64,000 bases of DNA from Agapetus fuscipes (taxonomy: Eukaryota > Arthropoda > Insecta > Trichoptera > Glossosomatidae): positions 17,236,001-17,300,000 of the forward strand of contig OX637344.1 of the NCBI GenBank assembly GCA_951799405.1, in the 5' to 3' direction. Within the stretch, counting starts at the first letter, position 1, and each line of letters opens with the position of its first letter. The translations under genes and the position numbers were made by a program. The notes below the pieces were generated by a model. It was not told the DNA's origin. It was given only the letters and a program-made list of their open reading frames with translations, and searched no databases. This document shows, piece after piece, positions 55,650-64,000 of the stretch.

Positions 55650-55908
55650 CTAATCTAATCTTATCTATTCTAAGTTGCAAAGATATGTTACATTGGAGAT
55701 TCACATTACATGCAATCCCACAACCAGACACGTACAAGCTCGCGCTTGCACATGCCTCATGTGAACCCACAACATAAAAACCAAATCTCAAATGGACATA
55801 CACCCTGCAACTCTTGCCGTCCTTCCCTGTAACAGGGATGACATTGGCAAAGTGAACCATTTTTACAGCATGGGTGGTCAGCCGCATACCAACCTATAAA
55901 TCAAGGAA
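55650..55908 (-). repeat. R repeat, full length
   Basis: TCTATTCTAAGTTGC to CTATAAATCAAGGAA. Confidence 0.9.
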
Positions 55909-56080
55909 CATACACGACAAATTACATTTTATAAATCAATAAATAATAATATCTATGGACAACAAACAGAAAACAAATTTCAATTTAATAAACCCTAGCC
56001 GCCAACATTACAGATCAACTGCCATTTATTTCTGTCCTTACATACTTCTTTCATTTCCTCCAGAGTCATTTGTGAGAGTT
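55909..56080 (-). pseudogene. LINE-N 3' spacer and C-terminal remnant
   Basis: Spacer CATACACGACAAATTACATT as at 11246, then GCCATTTATTTCTGTCCTTA of the coding end. Confidence 0.6.
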
Positions 56081-56173
56081 TGTATTTCTTTAGACGGACT
56101 CGGCACATTGAAAATATACCTTAAACATAGTAGTCAAACATAGTAAATCATTACTGGAAAATCAGCAATATAC

Positions 56174-56414
56174 TGTTACGATCGTGTGGTAGCATTAGTG
56201 CATACGTGATTCTAATCACACTGGTGGTACAGCGCTCTAGTATCATCCACTGTTTTTGAGAAATCGAGAACAGTCGAGAAACGTCCGTTTAGATGCTATA
56301 TATTTGTAAAATAAATCTTTCCGTTTAGATGTCCGTTTGAGGAACGGTGTAAAATAAATCTTGAAAAATAAATTGCAGTTTAATAATTAAAAGAACCCAA
56401 CTAAATCCATAACA
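56174..56414 (+). mobile_element. solo LTR, copy 1
   Basis: TGTTACGATCGTGTGG to CCATAACA (TG...CA ends), flanked by ATAC (56170-56173, 56415-56418). A TATATATTTG box and AAATAAA are inside. Internally shorter than the 59138 copy. Orientation from the TATA and AAATAAA order. A 4-5-bp duplication suits gypsy-like elements. Confidence 0.85.
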
Positions 56415-56571
56415 ATACTTTTATTTTACTGCATTGTAAAATGTACGCTAATCACAGTTGCATAAAATGCAGAACGTAACGCCTCATTGTATGTTTTTAC
56501 AATATTAGTAGTAAGAGAATTACAGTTTTTTTTTTTTCAATTTTATGATCAATCATTTAGATGCAATGAAT

Positions 56572-56890
56572 TTTATATTTTCAAATTTGCTCTTCGCTGG
56601 GTTGAAAAATTTACAAAGTCTATGATTCAAAAGGTCATATATTTTCCGTTTCGGCGTCTATTTCAAACACAAAATAAATTCCGGCAAGGTGTATTCAGCC
56701 TTCGCATAAAATGTAAACCAGCCCCCCGGGAAGTTGGGAAACACCCACTTCAACTGAAAGTGGTTGTTGTGAGGCCGGCTTCCTTACCCGTAAAAATAAA
56801 TAGGTCCCGAATCGACACATGCGACCTCTTCGGAGATAACGCAGGCAATAAGTTACACTATATGTGTAGCTTAGTTGCGTTTTCGCGTAA
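56572..56890 (+). mobile_element. SINE-B piece joined to SINE-A body
   Basis: TTTGCTCTTCGCTGGGTTGA (SINE-B) then at about 56640 TTTTCCGTTTCGGCGT to TAGCTTAGTTGCG (SINE-A). Both tRNA heads are lost. Confidence 0.75.
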
Positions 56891-57246
56891 TCATTTAGAT
56901 GTAGTGAGTTTTGAAGTCAGATAGGTTCTTGTCAATACGAGCCCTAAAGAACAGAAGTCAGAAGCTTATTCAATACAAATTTCCGTCCGGAAACTTCCGG
57001 GTGGCTTTCTCCACCCTCTCCCTCCCCTAATTCCAAGATCTGCTCCTCCCCCTCCTACATCCGCCCCCTCCCCATCATGCTCCTTATAAGAAATCCTTGT
57101 AACGTTTAGCAATCTTGTGCAATATATTCATTTACATCATTTTTTAATGCGTATTCTTGATATCCCACACGATTATGCATGCGTGTCATTTCTGCTTGAA
57201 AATCTAGTTTTATTGTCATTTCTTTAAAAGGTGTACAACAATTCAT
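56891..57246. other. C-rich pyrimidine tract at 57010-57085
   Basis: CTCCACCCTCTCCCTCCCC-like sequence; no gene. Confidence 0.5.
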
Positions 57247-57465
57247 AATCTATAATCTAAGTTGCAAAGGTATATCAACATTCAAAACTCATATCAAATG
57301 CATGCCCACAAACAAACACGTGTTAGTTCGCGCTTACAAATGCTGAATGTGTACTAACAAATTAAAACCAAACCTCAAATGAACAAAAACACTTTTGCCG
57401 ACCTTCCCTGAAACAGGGGTGACATTGGCAAAGTGAACCATTTTTTTTACAGTATCAAATTGTCA
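57247..57465 (-). repeat. R repeat
   Basis: TAATCTAAGTTGC to TTTTACAGTAT; 5' end missing. Confidence 0.82.
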
Positions 57466-57469
57466 GCCT

Positions 57470-57590
57470 CTCCAGATTTTAGTTTGTAAGTACACATGCA
57501 GTATTTGTGAGCGTGAACTTACACGTGTCTGTTTATGAGCATGCATTTAATATACTTTTTTAATGTTAATAAATCTCTTCAACTTACATC
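57470..57590 (+). repeat. R repeat, 3' part
   Basis: GTAAGTACACATGCAGTA to CTTCAACTTACATC. Confidence 0.6.
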
Positions 57591-57814
57591 ATAGATAGAT
57601 ATGTAATCACACTGAAGAAGCCCATTAAACACATGAGAAAAAATCTCCGGTAGACCACGGCAACAGATCCCGGATGGCAACTCACCAGACACACAAAAAA
57701 AATCACGCAAGAATGTTGAATGTCAATCGATAGTCTGTAGACGACGTTGCAGAGTGATGAGTGAACATGATCATAAATCTATGGTTATTTTAATATTAAT
57801 TTCTTGGAAGTTTG

Positions 57815-57990
57815 ATGGGGCTTCCACACGTTTGCCAACCCATCTCAAGTCAAGCGCACAGTGTGTCGTCTAGAACATGCTAGCTGGACAAAATTTTGTC
57901 TAATGGACTCATTTTGTCCAGCTAGCATGTTCTAGACGACACACTGTGCGCTTGACTTGAGATGGGTTGGCAAGCGTGTGGAAGCCCCAT
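57815..57990. mobile_element. 176-bp perfect fold-back element (copy 2)
   Basis: Same length and almost the same sequence as 22264-22439; one arm base (CACACGTTTG) and two loop bases differ. Confidence 0.92.
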
Positions 57991-58036
57991 GATACAGCGT
58001 GCAAGACATTTATTTCACTCGCTAAGTATTTATTTT

Positions 58037-58277
58037 GAGTACCCTTAGTACGAGTTGCAAAACTTGAGTAATGTAAAGTTTACAGCAATTATTAAAGAGT
58101 GATTTCCCCCAAAATCTGCCGTTTTTTGTTTGAACTTGATTCTCTTCATCACTGTAACTCTTTTGCTAAGACCATAAAGTGTAAGAAACAAAAACGGCAG
58201 ATTTTGGGAGAAATCACTCTTTAATACTTTCCGTAAACTTTACTTTTCTCAACTTTTGCAACTCGTACTAGGGGTAC
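58037..58277. mobile_element. G-MITE, copy 2
   Basis: GTACGAGTTGCAAAACTTGA mirrored by TCAACTTTTGCAACTCGTAC. Confidence 0.88.
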
Positions 58278-58395
58278 TGTTGACAGGCGAGCACGTGTTA
58301 TTATAATGTATACGGAAACAACGAATCTACATGAATAATTAATTAATTAATTTACTACATAATAAAGATTAAATTGAATTACAAACGGAGCTTCC

Positions 58396-58592
58396 TCATT
58401 CACTTTGCCTATATCATCCCTTTTCAGGGAAGGACGGCAAGAGTTGCGGGGTGTATGTCCATTTGAGATTTGGTATTTATGTTGTAGGTTCACATGCGGC
58501 ATGTGCAAGCGCGAACTTGAACGTGTCTGTTTGTGAGAATGCATATAATGTGAATCCCCAATGTTACATATCTTTGCAACTTAGATTAGATT
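58396..58592 (+). repeat. R repeat, lacks 5' end
   Basis: CATTCACTTTGCC to AACTTAGATTAGATTAGAG. Confidence 0.85.
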
Positions 58593-58599
58593 AGAGGGA

Positions 58600-58722
58600 A
58601 TGTGGAAGAAGGCAATGTGTTGGATTGGAATGAACTGAGGGAAGTATGTCAAGACAGCAATAAGTGAAGGAGGCTCTGCAGAGGTTCTGACCACCTGTAG
58701 TGGAACGACGACAGCGTTATGG
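58600..58722 (+). repeat. LINE-N 3' end, diverged
   Basis: TGGAATGAACTGAGGGAAG, then GTCAAGACAGC and GAGGCTCTGCAGAGGTT. Confidence 0.55.
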
Positions 58723-58986
58723 AATAGGAGAATCAAATTCGACACTATCCTCCTTATTCATAAAAAGGTTTTAATTTTTAAACCAGTTTAAAAATTTAAA
58801 CCAGTCAGATTTCTCATACTAATAAGCTGGTTTAATTCTGGTTTTTGGTTCAACCAATCTAATGAATAAAAGACCGACAAGTTTATTCCAGTGAATGAAA
58901 TATTTATGGTTATTTTTCATTTATCGTTTGTAATTTTACAGTTAATTTTTTTATTTTTTTATTTTCCTATAATATAATATTATTGT
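58723..58986. other. short gap with AAACCAG inverted repeats
   Basis: TTTTAAACCAG/CTGGTTTAA motifs recur at 58778-58850; no gene. Confidence 0.35.
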
Positions 58987-59131
58987 ATGGTATGAGGCTG
59001 ACCACCCAAACTGTAAAAAATATGTAGTTCAATAGTTTCTGATAAAATCTGAGTTGTAGTCTTTATGTTCATTTGAGATATAGGTCTTTACACGAGTTTG
59101 CTTGTGTGCATGCTTTAAACATGAATCAATA
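58987..59131 (+). repeat. R repeat, diverged and deleted
   Basis: GGTATGAGGCTGACCACCC, later TTGCTTGTGTGCATGC. Confidence 0.6.
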
Positions 59132-59137
59132 ATGTAT

Positions 59138-59400
59138 TGTCACGAGCGTGTGGTAGTATTAGTGCATACGTGATTCTAATCACGCTGATGGAACAGCGCT
59201 CTGGTATCATCCACTATGTTCGAGAAATCGAAAACAGTCGAGAAACGTCCGTTCAGACGCTATATATTTGCACCGCAGTCATTTGAGAGAGGAGTGTCGA
59301 TTGAAACACTGAGCCGTGAAATCTATAAACAAAGAGCTAGAAATCAATACATTGTAAACCGACATTTTGCAAAATAAATTTCAGTTTAATTATCATAACA
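59138..59400 (+). mobile_element. solo LTR, copy 2
   Basis: 263 bp, TGTCACGAGCGTGTGG to TATCATAACA, flanked by GTAT on both sides (59134-59137, 59401-59404). GCTATATATTTG may be the TATA box and AAATAAATTTC a poly(A) signal. No internal retroelement sequence is next to it. Confidence 0.9.
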
Positions 59401-59404
59401 GTAT

Positions 59405-60237
59405 ACCTATATACCTATATTTGCTACCGTAGATGATAAACTTGATAATGTAACGACGTCGACCCGACTGCGTCGAGTCTCCGTTGTTTGAGACCCACCG
59501 GTTCACATCAGGGTTGAATGTGAGCTAGGACATCCGCATCTCAGGGTTTTTTGGTAGGTGGGTTGAGCTACAGTCTGAAATGAAAAGTTCGAACTCTACA
59601 GCAAAGAGAAACAAAAAGGTAAAAGAGGAATGTGGTTTATTAAAAAGAAATTATTCTTTACACAGAAGAACAACATTTACAGAGGATGCAACTCGGAAAT
59701 GACGTCATCGCTTGCAGTGCCCGCTCGCGAATTTCTAACAGTTGGTAGCTCTGGACATTATTCTGCCGCGTGTTTTTAAACTTTCTCTCGCGGCTTGGGG
59801 CGAGGCGCGACAATAAACGATGATTTTATCATTGTTTCGTCTGTAAAGAATACAATAAGAATCTTATTGCGAATAAACCTCTTGAGTATATCATTTTGTT
59901 TGCTTTCTGTGAGTTTTCTCTGAGAAGTAAGCACAATATTCTCTTCGGGACTAATATCCCGTTACTGTTTATACTTGCCGATGTTGTTATTTATTAATAA
60001 TGATAATATTTGCTTCCCACATCATTTTTATTCTATTTGTGCCTGTTGAATGGTCTCGGGGCGGAATCAATAAACTCCGCGGAGCGATCGCTCGGTCCGG
60101 GCTGCCATTCCCTGCTCCCCACACCACCCAGACCACCCCCAGACCACCCACACCACCCCACACCGCCCCAGACCAGCCCAGATATCCTCCCTTACATAGC
60201 GCGCGCTTCAAAGCAATCTCTGGCACGTGGAACCTAA
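59405..60237. other. unclassified DNA; C-rich ACC repeat at 60118-60182
   Basis: The simple CACACCACCCAGACCACC-type run is low complexity and causes overlapping spurious frames. The rest has no known repeat or gene. Confidence 0.45.
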
Positions 60238-60300
60238 AACTGTAACTGTATTTTCGTTAGGGATGGACAGAGCCTCTGCAGACTGGTCTTAACTTATGTA
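60238..60300 (-). repeat. LINE-N 3' end, short
   Basis: AACTGTAACTGTATTTTCG and ACAGAGCCTCTGCAGA. Confidence 0.5.
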
Positions 60301-60324
60301 TATCCTGAGGCACTCATTTAATTC

Positions 60325-60401
60325 CGGTATATATATATAGTATATATATATACTAGCAGACTGACCGTGCTGCGCACGGTTGTCTGCTAGGCCCTTCGGG
60401 C
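60325..60401. other. TA run followed by two hairpins
   Basis: An (AT)n run leads into CTAGCAGAC..ACCGTGC-TGC-GCACGGT..GTCTGCTAG (60353-60390) and then GCCCTTCGGGC (60391-60401). Confidence 0.8.
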
Positions 60402-61833
60402 AGTGTAAGTCTGGCTTCGCAATAATTTTTCCTCACACCTCCTTCATAGTAATTAAATGCTTTAAGAAGTAATTTGAAAAAAAAATTGCGGTAAAAGGGT
60501 TATTTAGTTATTTCATGTTCTGAGTATCTTGTATGAAGCATGAGGTATGAGGCTGACCTCCCATACCTAAAAAATGTTCACTGAACGAATGTTTCTCTGT
60601 TCCTGAAAAGGTCGGCAAAATTGCAGGGCTTATGGTCAAGAGAGGCTGAAATTTTTATTTGTAATTACACATGCAGCGTTTGTAAGCGCAAACTCACTCA
60701 TGTCTGCTTGGGGGCATGCATTCAATATGAATTATAAAATGTATGTATGCAACTTAGATTTATATTCTAAAATTAAAAACATCAAGTGCCACAATTATAT
60801 GTTAGCGTGAAAGAACATTTGCCAGCTTGTGGGTGTGCATTGTATTTGAATCATCAAAACTCTTTTTGCAACTTAAGATTATAAATTAAGATAACCGTTG
60901 TTTAAGGATTTTTCAAACCCAAACTCCTTGACCTAAGGGTTAGTATGAGGCTTACCACCCATATCGCATAAATGGGTTCACTTAGCTAATGTTCCCCCTG
61001 TTTCTGAATAGGTCGGCAAAAGTTGCATGGCTTATGGTTATGAGAGGCTGAAATTTTTATTTGTAATTACACATGCAGCATTTGTAAGCGCAAAGTCACT
61101 CATGTCTGCTTGGGGGCATGCATTGAATATGAATTATAAAATGTATGTATGCAACTTAGATTTATATTCTAAAATTAAAAACATCAAGTGCCACAATTAA
61201 ATGTTAGCGTGAAATGACATTTGCCAGTTTGTGGGCGTGCATTCAATTTGAATCATCAAATAACTTTTTTTGCAACTTTAGATTATAAATTAAATTTAAC
61301 ATTGTTGAAGGATTTTTTAAACTCAAATCCTTGACGGATAGGTAAGTATGAGCTTGAATACCCATATCGCAAAAAATGGTTCACTTGACAAATGTTTCCC
61401 CTGTTTTTGAAAAGGTTGGCAAAAGTTGCAGGGCTTATGTTCATTAGAGGCCTTAATTTTAATTTGTAAGTTAACATGCAGCATTTATAAGCGCGAACCC
61501 ACTCATGTCTCCAGGGGGGCATGCATTGAATATGAATTATAAAAGTTATTGTATCTGTGCAACTTAGATTATATATTCTAATATTTAAAAAAAAATCAAG
61601 TGCCACAACTATATGTTAGCGTGAAATGACATTTGCCAGTTTGTGGGCGTGCATTCAATTTGAATCATCAAATAACTTTTTTTGCAACTTTAGATTATAA
61701 ATTAAATTTAACGTTGTTGAAGGATTTTTCAAACTCAAATCCTTTACTTATAGGTAAGTATGAGTCTGAATACCCATATCGCAAAAAATGGTTCACTTGA
61801 CAAATGTTTCCCCTGTTTTTGAAAAGGTTGGCT

Positions 61834-62176
61834 CTCCGGTCGATAGCTCAGGTGGTAGAGTGCTTGCATTCCATGCCGAAAGCTCGGGTTCGAATCCCAC
61901 CGACGCGACGGTGTCAGAAATGATTTCCCGTTTCGGTGTTTATTTCAAAACCCAAAATAAAATACCGGCAAGGTTTACTCAGCCTTCACAAGAAATGAGT
62001 ACCAGCACTCTCGGGAGCTGGGAAACCTCCACTTCAACTGAAGTGGTTGGCGTAAGGCCGGCCCCCTTACCTGTAAAAATAAATAGGTTCAACTCGCCAC
62101 ATGCGACCCCTTCGGGGATAACGCGGCAAGAAGTTACACTATATGTGTAGCTTAGTTGCGTTGCGTTTGCGTTTTT
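61834..62176 (+). mobile_element. SINE-A nested in the array
   Basis: Intact A and B boxes, tail GTTGCGTTGCGTTTGCG. TTGGC on both sides may be its target duplication. Confidence 0.93.
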
Positions 62177-62286
62177 GGCAAAAGTTGCAGGGCTTATGTT
62201 CATTAGAGGCCTTAATTTTAATTTGTAAGTTCACATGCAGCATTTATAAGTGCGAACCCACTCGTGTCTCCAGGGGGGCATGCATT

Positions 62287-63529
62287 AATTTAATTAATTT
62301 AATTTAATTTTTGGTAATTTATACAGCGCCGTCATGTGACATCACCTCGAGGGCGCTTTACAAATATTAGATTATAAAATAAAATATAATACAATGTAAA
62401 ATTGAAAACAGAATTAAAAACAATTTTAAAATAACAGAACAATGAAATTAAATAAAAATGTCGCTAGGTCAAATAATGAAATTAAAAAGTAAAAAATTAT
62501 ACAAATTAAATTAAAAGAGTCAAAAAATAGTCAAATATTATAAAAATTCTCAAATAGGTGTGTCTTTAGGCTTCGCTTGAAACCGTCGAGGTCAGAGGCC
62601 TGCCTGAGAATCAGAGGCAACTCATTCCAGAGCTTGGGACCTGCATGGCACAGAGCACGATCCCCATAGAAAGTTTTTCGTACTCTGTACGGCAGAACCA
62701 GCTCATGGGCCGCACTCTGCGTAGATCGCAGAGCACGATGCCTGTCCCCCAAATCTCTGAAACAGCACATCTCCCTGATATAATCTGGCGCCACACCAGT
62801 GACAGCCTTGTACATGAGGGTACACACTTTGTATTGTATTCGGGCCTCAAACGGTAACCAATGTAGATCCCGCAGGAGAGGTGTACAGCTGTCGTATTTT
62901 CCAGCACCGAACACAACACGCGCTGACGCCCTCATTACAGACTGCAGCCTGTTCAGCTGCGCATGTGGCAAACCTATCAGAATCGCGTTGCAATAATCAA
63001 TCCTAGACAGAATCAGTGAAGATATTAAGGTTTTTAAACAGTCATTCGGTAAGTATCGTTTGACTGCCTTGATCTGTCTAAGATGATAAAAGCAAGACCC
63101 AACTGTGGTACCGATATGCTGCTCCATTGACAGGCCACTGTCTACGACGGCTCCAAGAATCCTTACGGATGTGCTAGGCCTTACACACACCCCACCAACA
63201 GCCAGGTCACCGACAGGTATCAAATGCTGTCTTCTTCTCGAAGCAAACCATATAACCTCTGTTTTGTCAGGATTCAGACACAGCTTCTTAGATGCTAACC
63301 AACTAAGCATCTTGTCAAAACAACTTTGAAATTTCATTTCAAGTTGACACCTGTCAGCAACCTCACAAGGTGCATACATTTGTATGTCATCTGCATAGCA
63401 GCTAACATTGAGCCCAAATGACAGAGCAATGTCTTGGATTCCCGCAGTGTACAGTACAAACAGAATAGGTCCAAGGATTGATCCCTGCGGAACTCCGACC
63501 TCCAGCAGGCGCTCGGGAGCGCCTGCTGC
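62287..63529 (-). pseudogene. CR1/L2-like LINE, reverse transcriptase C-terminal part
   Basis: One minus-strand frame is open from about 63528 to a stop at 62531. In order: ERLLEVGVPQGSILGPIL (RT block 4-like), CYADDIQMY (catalytic YADD), LASKKLCLNPDKTEVIW, SVRILGAVVDS, LILSRIDYCNAILIGLP, LHWLPFEARIQYKVCTLMYK and WNELPLILRQ..LKTHLFENFY. This layout is the CR1/L2 type. The endonuclease and the first RT blocks are missing by 5' truncation. A 3' UTR and AATTT-rich tail follow. TGCATT flanks both ends. The frame has no stop over ~330 codons, so the copy is young. Confidence 0.93.
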
Positions 63530-64000
63530 ATTGAATATGAATTATAAAAGTTATTGTGTCTGTGCAACTTAGATTATATATTCTAATATTTAAAAAAAAT
63601 CAAGCGCCACAACTTTATGTTAGCGTGAAATGACATTTGCCAGTTTGTGGGCGTGCATTCAATTTGAATCATCAAATAACTTTTTTTGCAACTTTAGATT
63701 ATAAATTAAATTTAACGTTGTTGAAGGATTTTTCAAACTCAAATCCTTGACGGATAGGTAAGTATGAGCTTGAATACCCATATCGAAAAAAATGGTTCAC
63801 TTGACAAATGTTCCCCCTGTTTTTGAAAAGGTTGGCCAAAGTTGCAGGGCTTATGTTCATTAGAGGCCTTAATTTTAATTTGTAAGTTCACATGCAGCAT
63901 TAATAAGCGCGTACCCACTCGTGTCTCCAGGGGGGCATGCATTGAATATGAATTATAAAAGTTATTGTATCTGTGCAACTTAGATTATATATTCTAATAT

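Larger units (their letters stand above)
45375..64000 (+). other. dnc: dnc intron downstream of the UCR2 exon
   Basis: No further PDE4 exon was found up to the window edge, so this intron exceeds 18 kb unless an exon was missed. It holds only transposon-related reading frames. Confidence 0.7.
60540..64000 (+). repeat. tandem array of ~405-bp R-like units
   Basis: Units start at about 60540, 60924, 61328, 61740 and 63744 and continue past the edge. Each is an R-like part (GGTAAGTATGAG, GGGGGCATGCATTGAATATG, GTGCAACTTAGATTATATAT) plus a second, 5'-truncated R-like part (TGCCAGTTTGTGGGCGTGCA, TGCAACTTTAGATTATAAAT). Unit four hosts a SINE-A and a LINE; without them it is ~415 bp. Confidence 0.88.

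Noticed and set aside
56487..56924. 145-codon + frame
   Set aside because: It crosses fused SINE-B and SINE-A pieces.
2903..58592. Many 60-130-codon frames inside R copies (e.g. 42592-42981, 55645-55887)
   Set aside because: The same peptide recurs because the repeat recurs; frames differ between copies and have no domain.
59987..60245. Pro/Thr-rich and Gly/Trp-rich frames
   Set aside because: They translate a CACACCACCC-type simple repeat.
6318..62176. tRNA genes
   Set aside because: A and B boxes are present, but each lies in a dispersed SINE with body and tail and the cloverleaf is not intact.
2903..64000. TTAGATTAGA runs as telomeric repeats
   Set aside because: They are short tails of R copies; the usual insect telomere unit is TTAGG.
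1..64000. CRISPR arrays, operons or prophage genes
   Set aside because: Spliced PDE4 exons, SINEs and LINEs show a eukaryotic genome; the only regular direct repeats are the minisatellite, the R array and a degenerate intronic repeat.

Overview
The window looks like intronic DNA of an insect (arthropod) nuclear genome. It is AT-rich and almost free of conserved coding sequence. The only clear host gene is on the + strand: three short, GC-richer exons with GT/AG boundaries and matching phases encode part of the regulatory region of cAMP phosphodiesterase PDE4 (Drosophila dunce). They are 28975-29076 (UCR1), 31241-31308 (linker) and 45262-45374 (start of UCR2). The UCR1 start and the catalytic domain are not seen here, so nearly all of the window should be intron of one large dunce gene. 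Insect order cannot be fixed from this sequence.

The introns are packed with transposable elements, many nested. (1) R, a ~250-bp repeat from TTCCTTGACTTATAGG to a TTAGATTAGA tail, has about 40 copies in both orientations; at four places it adjoins the C-terminal coding remnant of a LINE, so R is probably LINE 3' sequence or a SINE using it. (2) SINE-A, SINE-B and SINE-C are tRNA-like SINEs; several SINE-B copies carry a 5S rRNA-derived head, and some SINE-B and SINE-A copies are joined. (3) LINE remnants: an RTE-like 3' end, CR1/L2-like 3' ends (one with reverse transcriptase motifs), and many copies of a GRPRK-type C-terminus (LINE-N). (4) DNA elements: a P-like family with 8-bp target duplications and a THAP-like N-terminal remnant, hAT and mariner remnants, and several MITE and fold-back families. 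(5) Two solo LTRs with 4-bp duplications.

Layout: 1-28 kb upstream intron with mixed repeats, a 1.1-kb hAT hosting two SINEs (21.1-22.2 kb) and an AT-rich element with hAT-like ends (26.6-27.9 kb); 28.2-31.3 kb exons 1 and 2 with a P-like element and a MITE pressed against their acceptors; 31.3-45.3 kb SINE-rich intron with a 25-bp minisatellite at 40.25 kb; 45.3-60.5 kb intron with LTRs, a mariner remnant and nested P-like copies; 60.5-64 kb a tandem array of R-like units with a SINE and a LINE inside, running off the right edge.

No CRISPR array, operon, phage or new multi-gene system is present. The best leads are structural: the P-like family, the 5S/tRNA composite SINEs, perfect fold-back hairpins, a degenerate tandem array of decoy splice acceptors before exon 2, and recurrent hammerhead-like cores in unrelated repeats.
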